Positions 52,894 to 64,000 of a stretch of DNA of 64,000 nt are shown piece by piece. This stretch comes from Cristatella mucedo (taxonomy: Eukaryota; Bryozoa; Phylactolaemata; Cristatellidae). Location of the stretch: assembly GCA_009760855.2 (NCBI GenBank), contig WPIO01000037.1, positions 2,675,501-2,739,500 of the forward strand. Reading direction: 5' to 3'. Position numbers and translations under genes: made by a program. The notes beneath the pieces are model-generated. The model saw nothing but the letters and a program-made list of their open reading frames with translations, did not search any database and was not told the DNA's origin. The number at the start of each line of letters is the position of its first letter. Position 1 is the stretch's first letter.

Positions 52894-55800
52894 GTAAGGT
52901 TACACTTTCAGATTGCTTACTCGCTCAGATCTCCGTCAAAATATCTACGCTGCTGAGTAAAAATTTAGTTTAATTTTGCATGTTTTTATTTTAGGTCTAC
53001 CTAATTTTATGGTTAGCCTAATATACTTAAATTCTTTTCTCAGCATCGAGCTCTGCTGCTAAGCTGGTTTGGCCCTGTGTTTAAGGTGCTCGCCCCGACC
53101 AAGGTTTGCCGAGGTCGTGGGCTCGAGCCCTGTGGCATATGTGAAGCGCCTGAATATAGAATAGGTTATCTTAGGGCGCTGTACGAATATACTTTTTCTT
53201 TCGCACTATTGCACATGGATGTTTAGCAACGCCAGCTGACACGACAATAAAGTTTTTCGAAGTCAGCGATGGCGGCTAAAAAGAGGTTTTTTAACATGAC
53301 GCAAGATAGGCTTCAGAATGCCATTTTACATATATGACTGACAATCAGTCCAAAGATTCGATCACCTAGTCCAGTGAAGCTCGCCTTACTAGTCTATGCA
53401 ATTCAGCACCAACGAATAGCTGACCCAAGCCGCATCATTTATATCTAAGCAGATGCCGACGTAGCTGCCTTCACGCCGTTTACCACGGAAATGTGGAAAT
53501 ATCAGCAGGAGCCTACATCTGGCTGATCTGCTGCTGCAAGAGAAGCACAGAATATATTCCTAATTTATGCGTAAAGCGACTCGAACAGAAAAGTTGAATG
53601 GAAGAGCTATTTAGGTTAGAGTGCAAAGCTAGGAGCTCTCAGATCTTGGTGATGATTTGACTGACAGGGCAATAACGTTAATTGCGGACCAAAGCGAAAG
53701 TGCTGTGCATGATTTTAGGAAAAAGAAGTGTGGCTCTCGCTTCGATTACGATTTCTTTGCCGTTCCGTTTTGCTCACAAGGTCGAAAAGCTAGCCGTTAA
53801 TCATGATCGCGTAAGTACACCAGGAGGCAAGATATAAGATCTCTTATTTAAGGTTTATTAAAAAAAACTCATATCGCATTATTGTGGATTAGCTAGAGTC
53901 GTTATAACCCCGGAGTTAAGGTGTTCGCTCTTCACTTCAGAGTTAGTGGGTTCAAATCTTGCAGTAGGCGGTCCTTGATTGTCAACTACAATCGGCGGGA
54001 ATCGCCGCTAAGGCTCTTCTGCCAGTATGCAAAAAAACGTGCTAAATCTGATAATATTTTTTTTATAGTCTGGGTGTATTTGATGATAATCTGGCTCGAA
54101 CATTCAACCATAAAGATGTAGCAGACTTGAATTTGTGTAGTCACCACATGCATAAGTTCCCCAGTAGAAGCCAATTAATAATGCTGATAAAGGCCGTAGG
54201 ATACTTAAAACTGTAAATGTTGACGAGACTGTATCGTAAAGGAAAACTGAGATGCTGAAAAACTTCAAGAACTTCCGATACTCTAATAGGCTCAGCTTAA
54301 GTGCCCCCAATACAAAAAACCTTAAGGGCCACTAATTAATTCACTCACCCGAGGCTGGTCTGGTGTGATGAAATTTGGCCGTGGATGGCTCCTTCAGATT
54401 GATCGATCACCCTGTGCAAACTTTGATCTCAAAATTTGGGCTAAGTTGATTTCATCGACTTTCTGAATAAGTTATCAAGCACCTGCATTGCAATTTAACT
54501 CTCCCAGGGGCTTATAAAGAGATTTTTATTATTAACATGATAATTAATATTATTATTACCATTATCATTTTTATTATCATGTAAGCAGCAGTCAAACAAT
54601 TGTTTCAGTCAACTCAATTAGCCCTTACCAAAGTGCTTCTTTATTTTTGTGTTACATCCAGCGCAGCTGCATTGCAGATGCCATGAAAATGTGAATACAG
54701 CGATGTGACTGGTAATTCAGCAAACACGGTTTCTTGCTAACTAATCCTGGGGTTGCAGCTTTCAGAGCAGGTTCTATGATGCCGTACACTCTCGGCTGTA
54801 CAGAGGTAACTGGTGACAATGGCACAAATCGCTTCGAGAATGTATTTACACTCCTCAGAAAATAGGAGCTCTCTTTGGTGGTATTATTGTGCACAGCCTG
54901 TTGAAATGTGTTCGTGTAGTAACTTCTCTTTATTTCAGCTGCCGTTACGTGCGACGGCGTTCCGCCGAAGTTCCAGACAGTTGGTGGCGTGCGCATCCAA
55001 GCATGCCAAGAAGCAGGCGATGGGAGCTGCAACATACAAAAAGTCAATGCCATCAGCGCCGGCCATTGTTGGAAGCTGTGCGAAACACTGACTGATGCCT
55101 GCAGACTGTTCACGTACAACGGGGCCTTGCAGCACTGTATCATTTACGACCAGGACTTCTACTCATCGTGGACAACAGCCAACACTGGAGACTTTAACTG
55201 GACGAGCTACTACGAAGTTAACCCCAGTATGTTTTCGTGCGAGTGCTCGATGAGCCCAAGTTTAACCCTGAGCCTTTTACGATCTATTTTAGTATAGTTT
55301 AATATAGTTATAATCTATATAATGTAGTTATAATATATTATAGTTATAATGTCGCTATATACTTGTGATGGGTTTCAGTGCTATACGATAATCAGTAGAA
55401 AGCTTAGCTGGCAAACTGTAGGATAAACCTTACAAATCATGCAGCATAGCCGGGCTTCAGAAGCCCGGTTTGATTTATGAAAGCCGATAGGCAGGATGCA
55501 ATTTTAATCGATGATGGGACATGCTATGTTGAATTGTTTCTGTCAATACTCCAGAGGCACGTAAGAGCTTTTGGTGAATTCTGAGCTTGTTGGTCTTCCA
55601 GGCACACAAAAATGTGTGTAGCAGAGTTATTCTCATAAGAAAATAATGACAAAGTACTTACCGACGTCCTAAAAGCAGTAAATGTTTTTTTCCAGGAGCA
55701 TGAATATGAATTGTAAATTAAGCATATACATTACGCAGGGATGACATATACAATCTATGGTACCAATGATCCCTAATGGGACCACTCTAGGGGGCTGAGA

Positions 55801-58800
55801 AAAGGTTGTGATACTTTCGGCAAATTTTAATAATTATTATGAGTACGTAAGAAAATAATGGCAAAAATCTTATTGGCGATGTAACAGTAGCAAATGTCTT
55901 TATAAGAGCATGAATATGAATTGGAAATTAAGCATGTACATTACGCAGTGATGACACGTACAATCTGTACCCAGGCTAGGTTCGGTCGGCTTCGACCGGA
56001 CGGCTGTAATGCGGGTAAGGGCCACCGGCTAGGCCGGGGTCGGACCCAGGGCATGGCCGGATGTGAGGTGACGAGAGGTCAACGGGGCTCTTGGGTAGGA
56101 AAAGTTGGCCCAATAAGTCTTGGTTTGGAGGCTCCCGGTCTCGCCGAGTTATGCACTTGAATGGGTGCACCCTTGATCCGGCGATGCGGCCACGCATGCA
56201 AGGCAAGGACCGAGCCGAGCTGGATAGCACGCTCGTTGTGCTTATTTGTATATTACGCGAGTGTTGGTTGTGGTGGACGGCGACTCCGACTAACCAAGCA
56301 GTTACTCAGCTAGCCGGATCTTTTACGGCGTACGCTCGTACTGTTGGATTTTGAGTCGATACAAAGACGAGACTGTGGAAGCCGACGGACCAACTATCAC
56401 GTTTGTTCCCGCTTGCGGCGTCATCTCGCGCCCAAGTAGTTTACCTTGTATAGAATCCTCCTATGTAGACTTGTTTAGTTTCCCTGTTGTTGTTGGCGCA
56501 TGCGAAATTATACAGAGGTCTAACCTGACGGCCGCTCGTCTTACCCAGCTCATGGCGAGCGATGGCGTGAACGGAGTATGGCTGGGCTTGGCGGGAAATA
56601 GCCTGCGAGCGCTGGAGCTGGGCTACAAATCTATGGCACCACTAATCCCTAAAGAAACCATTCAAGCGGACTGGGAAAAGTTTGTGATGCTTCGGTAAAT
56701 TATTTTAATTATTAGTACTAAATGAGTTCTCAGCTGAATTCTCAGCTTGATAGTGTAATAAAAATACATCGGCCAATATCTAGGGAATTAGTGAGCGAGA
56801 TTGGGACTCTTTAGAGCAAACTTATTGGAACAATGAACTCTGCAGATTTGATATAAATCTTTTCTCCCAACGGTGAGCATCTTTCAGGCCAATAGTAGTT
56901 CAACGATAATTGTATGGTTTCTTGGCTTTGAGTTCTGTTCGCATGTATCTCCTAGAACAAATCAACAACCTTTGGTATATACCTGTTCTGGATGAAGAAG
57001 ATCGGCACATAATTTCAAAGCTGGGGGAACAACAGACACAATATAATTTTAAATTTAATATAATTACTCTGATTTTCATTCACGTTTACTCACCAAAGAA
57101 GACTACTGAGTGTAACTTTGATCCCATGGCTTTCAAAGGAACAACAGCAACGGCCTAATCTCTCCCCGACTTAGGACAAATTTGAACAGCTAATCGTCAG
57201 TGCTTTTTTAACTTCTAATAAAGTTCGCAGGTCATAGATCTAGTCTTTCCGTCATTAGGACTATGCTAAAAATCATTAATTCACCCTACCTCACGCCTTC
57301 CATGTACGTGTTCATTTTAGATGGGTGGAAGCTGCTCTACAAAATCAGCAAGGAAATAGGCGTCGACGCAACCGATGCCTTCCTGAATGGTCCAAGCACA
57401 CAATATGCAACTGCATCCATGATGGCCTAGGATGACTCGTGCAAGTGCTATGTAAAGAATGCCATTGTTGACAATTGGTCGAAGTTTCCTATTACTCAGG
57501 TACGCCTCTAAACTGCGGAAGACTTCCGAATGCCAAAGCCTGTTGGTGCAGCTACAAAACCTAGCCGCAAAGTTTACATACTTTTTTGTAGTGGGTCAGG
57601 GTTCAATAAAATTGTCTACTTGCGAAACATTGGGAATAAATTTAATTTAAAAAAATTGACTGCTGGAAAAATAAATGTAAATTAGCATAAAAACTCAGCC
57701 GCCTGCCAAGGGTCTCTCACCAGATGACTATTACTAAGACTGACTGCCAAGTTCTTCTTTTTATCCATTACACCGACTGATAATGTTCGAAATGTTGAAA
57801 AACATGCCTAAATAGCAAGCTGATGAAAATCATTCAATTCTGCACCTCTTACTCATTCATTGCTCAATTGCTTGTTCAATTTAACCGCGAGAGTGCATGG
57901 TTTAGCTGAATACGTAAGTTTGTAAATGGTTTCTCCTGACTTTGGTTCCCTGACCCTCATCAAACCTCTGGAATCATAGTGGTGCTACTAATATCACTAA
58001 GGGCGAAATATAAGCTCGACTCTATCGACTTGTGATTACTGACTGCTGGACCACCATATGGGGTCACATTCTTACTTATATCAGTTTAATATAAAAAAAA
58101 AATTTCTTTACGGCATCAGTGTGCTTTAAAATGCTCAATCGTATGGGCCACAGAAATACATGCTGACTTGCTTGTAGGTTGCCGTGAATTTGGCTCAAGC
58201 AGGGTCAACTGCAAAGCAGGTGATCTTCTCCAGCAACGGAGAGACAGCGTCCACGTTCTTTAAGCAGAAGAACATAATTACAAGTAGCTGGACTGACCTC
58301 TGCGCCACGTCGAAACTGTGGTACATTAACCTGTAAGTGTTTACAAATGGCAAATAGACATGTCGACCTGGGATCTTAAGTGTATTCGTGTTTGATCCTA
58401 TGAGCTGGTCTAAGAATGATACCTTGCATTTCAGTAATCCTCGGCTATATCTTCTTTTTCAGAGAGGTGTGCTCCGCATGGATTGAGAATTTATTTTCAT
58501 AGCAGCTAACTATGAGCTTACTATTCATTATTACAGTTATCATCTAAAGTTGGAGGAAATTATTGACGTTTATATGCAATACCTATGTGAAAGCCACTCG
58601 ATCAATTATGGCTTAAGCTGATCCTTTCCACTATTCAGAATGTTGATTGGCAGCATATTGCATCATCGCATTTCCCTTAAGTGAATTGAGGGAGCTCAGC
58701 ATAGACTTGCTTCGTATTTCCCGATTGCGTACAGATTCCGTCGGGCTGCTGTATGCTTCGCTCACATACACCGGTGATTAGCAAGTAACAAGATCGTACC

Positions 58801-59196
58801 TTCTCAATTTAAGAACTCCCGATCAACACGGACGTGCCTTTTTAATTCTCAAGAATCCATACACCGGATGCTCCACGGACTTTGGCTGGATTTCAGCTCA
58901 TAGTCGAGGCGATCCTGCTTGCACATACGACGGAAAACCTCTGCCGACATTAGTCTACGCTCCAGGGGCGACTGCTGATGCCTTCCAAAGCAATAGTAAG
59001 TTTGTTTGTCAAGGTAAGGTCCACCAAGCCATTGCACGGTCGCACGGCTTGTGCCAGATCATGGTAGGGCAATGTCACCTGGCATTGGACCGCTGGACTG
59101 CTTGGCATTTTGCTTGCTTTAACAGTGACGTCACGTGCCTTCCGATCTGGTTTAGGTGCCCGAGCCGACGCTCTCCTCATCTATGCGAAACTCTAA
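52824..59196 (+). CDS. Secreted PAN/apple-like protein with uncharacterised C-terminal module; in-frame TAG
   Basis: Six exons: 52824-52893, 54939-55226, 57321-57499, 58178-58332, 58814-58995, 59126-59196. All introns are GT-AG and phases agree throughout, giving 314 codons plus stop. Residues 1-17 form a signal peptide (MYILVCFLASLTVATAG). Residues 24-118 are a cysteine-rich PAN/apple-like domain. Residues 119-314 form a module with W-K-L-Y-K..., SSWTDL, DQHGRAFLI, GCSTDFGW and RADALLIYAKL. I associate this pattern with uncharacterised cnidarian, mollusc and amphioxus secreted proteins but cannot name its family. A TAG at 57428-57430 interrupts exon 3. Everything else is intact, so it may be a recent pseudogene, a null allele or a sequence error. 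Function unknown; probably extracellular binding. Confidence 0.82.
53061..53195 (+). mobile_element. SINE1 copy in intron 1 of the secreted-protein gene
   Basis: AAGCTGGTTTGGCCCTGTGT head, GGGCTCGAGCCC B box, CATATGTGAAGCGCCTGAAT, then AGGTTATCTTAGGGCGCTGT and ACGAATA tail. Confidence 0.86.
53898..54060 (+). mobile_element. SINE2 copy in intron 1 of the secreted-protein gene
   Basis: GAGTCGTTATAACCCCGGAG head, GTTCGCTCTTCACTTC, B-box-like GGTTCAAATCT, GCGGTCCTTGATTGTCAACT, CCGCTAAGGCTCTTCTGCCA and tail GTGCTAAATCTGATAATATT. Confidence 0.82.
54939..55226 (+). CDS. Secreted-protein gene exon 2: PAN/apple-like domain
   Basis: The acceptor ctttatttcag ends at 54938. The codon G|CT gives Ala, then AVTCDGVPPKFQTVGG. 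It contains HCWKLCETLTDACRLFTYNG and HCIIYDQD, the C-x2-4-C...C-x-x-F-x-Y...C spacing of PAN/apple domains. Eight cysteines and one sequon (NWT) fit an extracellular domain. Donor gtatgt at 55227, phase 1. Confidence 0.9.
55634..56723. repeat. 212-bp tandem duplication; second copy split by an LTR
   Basis: Unit A is 55634-55845. Unit B is 55846-56723, with 666 bp of LTR plus target duplication inside. The units share ATAAGAAAATAATG, GAGCATGAATATGAATTG, ACATTACGCAG, CAATCTATGG and TTTTAATTATTA-type blocks in order. It lies in intron 2 of the secreted-protein gene. Confidence 0.88.
55966..56627 (+). mobile_element. Solo LTR, family LTR-B (662 bp, 4-bp TSD AATC)
   Basis: It begins TGTACCCAGGCTAGGTTCGG and ends GAGCTGGGCTACA. 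AATC flanks both sides (55962-55965 and 56628-56631). The neighbouring tandem unit keeps the empty site with a single AATC (55752-55755), which proves the insertion boundaries. Collinear with the reverse of 30386-31115. Confidence 0.92.
57321..57499 (+). CDS. Secreted-protein gene exon 3, with premature TAG
   Basis: The acceptor tgttcattttag ends at 57320. The codon A|AT gives Asn, then GWKLLYKISKEIGVDATDAF and LNGPSTQYATASMMA. A TAG follows at 57428, after which the frame stays open (DDSCKCYVKNAIVDNWSKFP, ITQ) to the donor gtacgc at 57500. Family resemblance and exon phase continue after the TAG, so the downstream part was coding until recently or still is. Confidence 0.8.
58178..58332 (+). 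CDS. Secreted-protein gene exon 4
   Basis: The acceptor cttgcttgtag ends at 58177; donor gtaagt at 58333; phase 0 in, 2 out. It encodes VAVNLAQAGSTAKQVIFSSN, then TFFKQKNIITSSWTDLCATS and KLWYINL. The S-(S/P)-W-T-D-L string is the most recognisable landmark of the module. Confidence 0.88.
58814..58995 (+). CDS. Secreted-protein gene exon 5
   Basis: The acceptor ctcaatttaag ends at 58813. The codon CT|A gives Leu, then TPDQHGRAFLILKNPYTGCS, TDFGWISAHSRGDPACTYDG and LVYAPGATADAFQSN. A second AG at 58852-58853 would put the frame out. Donor gtaagt at 58996, phase 1. Reading on past this donor gives a longer but family-unlike frame. Confidence 0.85.
59126..59196 (+). CDS. Secreted-protein gene exon 6 and stop
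   Basis: The acceptor tgctttaacag ends at 59125. The codon A|TG gives Met, then TSRAFRSGLGARADALLIYA and KL, with TAA at 59194-59196. The ending (A)-(R)-A-D-(A/V)-L-x-(I)-(Y/F)-x-K fits the C-terminus of related invertebrate modules. No clear AATAAA follows nearby. Confidence 0.83.
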
Positions 59197-59379
59197 AGAC
59201 TAACATCCCCGATGTCAAGGGAGAGCATTTCCTGATCGATCGTCCTCCAACAGCTTAATGCACTCGGACAACCAAGTCGCGTTTCACGTGAAGAAAATAA
59301 GGAGGTCATTCTACCTCTGTCTCTCTTCTTACGGTTTGCGTGCTGCAATTCGTCTCTAATCTACCATCAATTGGCTTAG

Positions 59380-62300
59380 CAAAGTTCCAATTCTCTGTGC
59401 GGATAGAATTACCTTTATTCAAAGTGTGCCAAATTTATTCTAGCTCGTTCTGACTGTTGTATCTGAGGGCAATGCCGGGCAATAGACAATAGTGGCTTGA
59501 ACGAAAGCCTCAAAACGTCGCTAACCGACCACAGATTTGCTTTGCGAAGTGTCTACTCTCACGACATGTCAATTTTCACTTCGTTTAAAGTGTGCCCACG
59601 TAGCTGTATCCCATCGTGTGCGTTAATGCAGGAGCAGATTCATGGCAATCGACTGCCCCGTGAAAAAGCTAAAACAACAAATGTGCACCGGCAAAAGTTG
59701 TTATTGCATTACGATAAACCCTTTTTTAATTGCACATCCATACACACTCATGCTATCGCCCATTCTTTCACTTTAGCAATTCACGGTGCTCATTCAAAAT
59801 AGCCCGAGCCAATCCTGAAATCCACCCCAATCTACTGCAAATGATTTTGAACTCATCAAAGTGAAGCTCTAATTCACATTTATTTTAGTACAAGACTCAG
59901 TTAAAAGTGCACGAAGGGCCCTACATTTTGCGCCGTTTTGCACGCGCGTTCTCAGACAATGTTGTGCAATCAACTACAACGGCCATGTGCCATACCACAA
60001 TCCACTGCAATCGCCGCCATAAGACCAGAAATGGTCTGCAAGAAGCTCTAATTTTGATTGCTTACTACTCTTCTCTTTGCTTATAGTGTGATGGCACAGT
60101 TTCAATGCTATTGCATCGGGTATTCTCATGTAATGCATGCCAATTGATTGCATTAGCACGGGAAAATACAGCAATTCGCTGCATTCCGCTGCATAATGCT
60201 TAGAAGTCTGTTTCCCATTGCTCCAATTTTAAACGCATATTGTTGCAAACTATGCTTAAAGTGCAAGAGCATGACTTCACTCCCTTGCGTCCGCACAATC
60301 TTATCTAATGCATGGCAATCTATAGCGATTGCTCGGCTAAAAGCCGAGCAATCCTCTACTATCCACAGGAACTCGATCAGAAATTGGCTGCAATAAGCTA
60401 CAGCTCTGAGTGCATATGCAACTTGACTGCTTTCATTGGACAAGAATTTTAATATTTCACGTTATTTGCACATCAATTGTCTAGAAATGCAAAGCAGTCG
60501 ACAGTGATCTCGAAGACTAGTACAGCAATTCGTTGGAAATCGATTGGAAATTCGCATCGCATCGAAGCTTCCATTCACGCGTTCCGTATAAAATGTCACA
60601 GCGTTGAAAGGGCTACGGCATAATTTTTGCCGATTTTGGCCGTTTTATCAGAGGCAATTCGTGGCAATTGACGTAATTGGCCGGGGCCAATACGGCTATC
60701 CATATTGATTTATAGAAATTAAATATGGCTGGGCGGAGATCCAAGTTGTATTGTCTATAACAGAGGACTGTGCCCAAAGTACAATCGCACAACTTGAACC
60801 AATCGCGTTCCTGCAATTGCTAGCGAGGCATGAAAAGCAGCAGCAATGTATCTGGCCGGTGCCGAAATTAGCTTTTATTCAACGCAAATTAACAAAGAAT
60901 GTGAAAGGGAAAATATTTGATTCTCGTAGGATGTAAACGCTCTCGCGGTTTTGAAAGTAAATCCAAAAACTTTGGGCTCGTTTCACATCGTAATAATCGG
61001 TAGGAAAATCGCAGTGGCCGAGGGCCGAGAGTCACTTACGACCCCTCGCACAACGAGCCAAAGTGGCTAGACGAAGCTCTAACTTTCCCTCAACATTACA
61101 GTTCGCCGTTTTTAAAGTGCAACCACATTTTCAGCCCATTTCGCATGTGGAATCTCAAGCGACGAATGGCAATCTATAGCAATGGCTTGGCCCGAGGGCG
61201 AAATTTACTAAAATCCGCTGCAAATTGACTAAATACTGGCTCGCAAGGTTCCCATTCTAATCTGACGTCAGGTTTTACCAGGTTTCAAAGATAAAATTTA
61301 TTTCAAGCGATTTGGCCCAACAATTACTGATTAATGCACGGCAAAAATTGGCAATGGCCGAAAACAACAGCCCAATTCGCCGAAAATCGAATGGAAATTG
61401 ACAAAGCAAAGCTTCAATCTAGTGCTTGGAAAATTCATTTTTTTAAAGCTTGCCCACTTATTTTGAGCCCACTGTGTGCGTAAAATCTAAGGCAATGCGT
61501 AGCTATTGACGTCATTGGTTTGACTCAAAGCTATATTCCGTCGAAAACCGACCAGAAATCTGAAGTACAAAAGTGCCTATTCTTATGACATTTCACTTTT
61601 CACTCTATTTAAGTTTTCCTACATAATCCTCACCCACTGCGTCCGTTCTATCAGGTGAAAATCTATGGCAGTCGACAGCAATAGCTGTTGCTAATCCCAA
61701 AATTCATCGAAAATCGACCGCAAATAAGCTCGGCTAGGCTCCAATTTAATTTTACTGTGTTTAAAGCATTCCCAAATGGTTTGAGCCACCAATGTTAAGC
61801 ATTCGATGAGGGGCAACGGCCAATAGACTGCAACAGCTCTGCAAGAAGCCTCAATCCGTTTCAATGTACTGAAAAATGACCGAGCATTGGATGCGCGAAG
61901 CTCCCAGCCTCATGCATACAAGATTTCACTCTATTTCATTATATTCAAGGAGTAATTACCCAGTGTTCAAGCCATTTTGCCCATAAATTATAGGATAATG
62001 CACGGCAGTCGAATGCAATGGCTGAATATATTCAGCTATCAGTGACACATCGACCAGCAAATGGCTGGGCGATGCTCCGATAATCATTGCTAGTAAGATT
62101 TCACTGCATTTAATGTGCATCAGCGTAATAGTAACCCTTTGTGTGCGTTTAATCTGGGGCAATGCATGAAAATTGACAGCAACCTTTCCGGCCAATTCCG
62201 CATTCTGTCACAAGTCGACCAGAAATAGGCTAGGCGAATCTCCGGTTCTCTTCGTGTTATGCAGGGCACTGCGTTGAAAGTGTGCCCACGTAATTGTCAC

Positions 62301-62420
62301 CCATTGTGTGCGCTTTCCATCTAGGTGGCGATGGATGGCAATCGATGGCAATGCCACAGGCAAAAACAGCATTAGATCGCAAATTGAATAAAATAGCCCA
62401 CTTAAAGCATTATTTTTTTT
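59380..62420. repeat. Diverged satellite array, period about 165-170 bp
   Basis: The anchor TTTAAAGTGTGCCCACGTAA with CCCATTGTGTGCG, followed by GGCAATGCATGGCAATCGA and CGAAAATCGACCGCAAAT, recurs with variation. Clear anchors are near 59415, 59586, 60254, 61113, 61443, 61607, 61762, 62110 and 62274, with spacings of multiples of about 155-175 bp. That implies about 18 units, many badly degraded. No protein signature is present; the open frames here follow the repeat. Confidence 0.8.
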
Positions 62421-62564
62421 ATTGCGCATAAAAAGTCATGGTCTGAAAAGTAGAAAATGAAATGCTTATACGTTGTTTAAGTTCAATTTGGGGGCCAATG
62501 CAGGGCAATTGACAGCATGCGATGACACGTAAGGCCACTACTTAAGAAAGCATCACTAGACCAA

Positions 62565-64000
62565 GGGAAATTGGGGACATTTTGCCCAGGCATTCTTTAA
62601 TTGTTCCTATCATAGACAGTTGAACGAGTCATGGCGGACCCGCTGAACTCATTTATTGAAACTTCAAACCTCGCGAGTAAGTTTCAGCCTGGTTTCAGAG
62701 CTAATCACTGCACAGAGCCAGCATCGCTTCGGATGTACAACGACCTACCAAGGAACGCAGACATGAGCAGAATATCTCTGCTTGTTTTGCTCGATCTTTC
62801 TGCAGCTTTTGATACTATCGATCATTAAGTCCGTCTTGGACGCATCTCATCTTGCCTGAGCATTGTTGGCACTGCATCGCAAGAGTTCAGGTCTTCTCTC
62901 AGTGGGAGACTCGAGAGTATTGAAGTAAATGGACGCAGATAATCAGAGGAACCTCTGAAATATGATGTACCTCCGGGCTCCGTGCTTGGTCCCGTTCTTC
63001 TCTTTTCATTGGTTAATACTCGCCCTCTTGCCGATGTGATTGCCAAGGACAATCTGGGCTTTAACTTCTATGCGATTGACACTCGCCTGCACCTTTGCTT
63101 TGATCCCTCCCTGCACTCCAGCGCGTCAAATTCTTTAAAATCTCTTGCTGCATGCATTGACGACATCCACACCTGAATGGCATCAAGTTTACCTAAATTG
63201 AGTGGTGATAAAACCAGCTCACTAGTTTTGGACAAGACAAGTGTGAGTCAGGAATTTAAAAAACGTTCAAACTAATTAACTAACGTTCAAACTTAACTAG
63301 CTAACTAAGTAGCTAACGAACTAACGTTTACAACTAGCGTTCAAAATCCGCTCTGCCAAAATATCTCCTGTTGAATCTGCACACAATATATGCATCCAGT
63401 TCCAAATTAATATTTCATTCTATGACATCAGCCACACATTCACGTCTGCCTACTTTCAGCTTCGTAACCTTGCTAAAATTTGGGATTGTTTAGACAGGGA
63501 TAATACATCCAGTTTGGTCCATGCATTTGTGACATCCCTTCCTGACTACTGTACCTCACTGCATGTTGGCCTGGCGGCCCGCTCACTCAAGCGATTACAG
63601 CTGGTGCGAAAATCTGCAGCTAGGCTTGCCTGTCGTGAGCGTCCCAGTTGCCACATCACACCACTTTTCGACGGCCTGCATTAGCCACCAGTCAAAGCGA
63701 CGCATCGAACTCAAGGTTTTGTCACTCACTTTCAAGTCCCTTCATTCTTTGGCTCCAGCGTAATTATCAGATAAGCTCCCCCACCAGGCTAAGCATAGTA
63801 CCATCCGCTTTTCGGAATCTCACTTTTAACCTATACCTCTAATGAACTTCAAATCCTTTGGAGACCGTGTCTTTAGTTCGTATGCTCCCAAAGCATGGAA
63901 CTCACTCCCGACTTACGTCACGAAATCTCCTAACATGACCACATTTATAAAGAAGCTAAAAGGCACATATTTATCGCAGCATTTAGTGGGTCCCTGTGAC
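62565..64000 (+). mobile_element. LINE-A reverse transcriptase remnant running off the window
   Basis: Broken frames give KFQPGFRANHCTEPASLRMY, LLVLLDLSAAFDTIDH (RT motif LDLSAAFDT-DH), PPGSVLGPVLLFSLVNT, FNFYAIDTRLHLCFDP (catalytic YADD changed to YAID) and LACRERPSCHITPLF-like. It then passes into the 3' UTR (AGCATTTAGTGGGTCCCTGT) at the right edge. The changed catalytic Asp and several stops mean it is inactive. From about 63090 it is collinear with 10113-11000. Confidence 0.88.

Noticed and set aside
59049-59258. Continuing exon 5 of the secreted-protein gene into the downstream open frame
   Set aside because: A consensus donor (gtaagt) at 58996 and an in-phase acceptor at 59125 give the family-like ending RADALLIYAKL. 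The read-through frame does not.

Overview
This is nuclear DNA from an animal, probably a marine or aquatic invertebrate; I cannot resolve the phylum. The evidence is spliced genes with GT-AG introns, a polycystin-1-family gene with the complete 11-transmembrane plan, tRNA-derived SINEs, L2/CR1-like LINEs with (ATT)n tails, Ty3/gypsy LTRs and hAT remnants. There are no operons, no free-standing tRNA or rRNA genes and no CRISPR.

Region 1 (1-28.2 kb, + strand, relatively GC-rich) is the 3' part of a polycystin-1-like gene. I reconstruct 17 exons that keep one reading frame through every junction. They give 1,194 residues: end of the GAIN/GPS region, first membrane helix, PLAT domain, membrane helices 2-6, the extracellular polycystin (TOP) domain, helices 7-11 with the pore segment, a short C-terminal coiled coil and a stop at 27855, with AATAAA at 28157. 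The 5' exons lie left of the window. Introns hold microsatellites, two minisatellites, SINEs, LINE fragments, a solo LTR and an inverted-repeat transposon carrying nested retroelements.

Region 2 (28.2-52.8 kb, AT-rich) has no host gene I can support. It holds a decayed hAT transposase (29.1-30.4 kb) and a second fragment of it (49.8 kb), solo LTRs with target-site duplications, an internally deleted gypsy pol (33.5-34.0 kb), many LINE 3' ends, two tRNA-derived SINE families, AT palindromes, a diverged direct duplication (about 38.9-44.4 kb and 47.3-49.8 kb) and a pair of GC-rich repeats.

Region 3 (52.8-59.2 kb, + strand) is a complete six-exon gene for a secreted protein of 314 codons: TATA box, signal peptide, PAN/apple-like cysteine domain, and a C-terminal module of a type I associate with uncharacterised invertebrate secreted proteins. 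One in-frame TAG interrupts exon 3. Its second intron contains a tandem duplication in which one copy carries a solo LTR and the other keeps the empty target site.

Region 4 (59.4-64 kb) is about 3 kb of a strongly diverged tandem repeat with a period near 165-170 bp, followed by a degenerate LINE reverse transcriptase that runs off the right edge.

The two genes have no visible functional link. Exon models rest on splice sites, phase continuity and family resemblance, not on transcript data.
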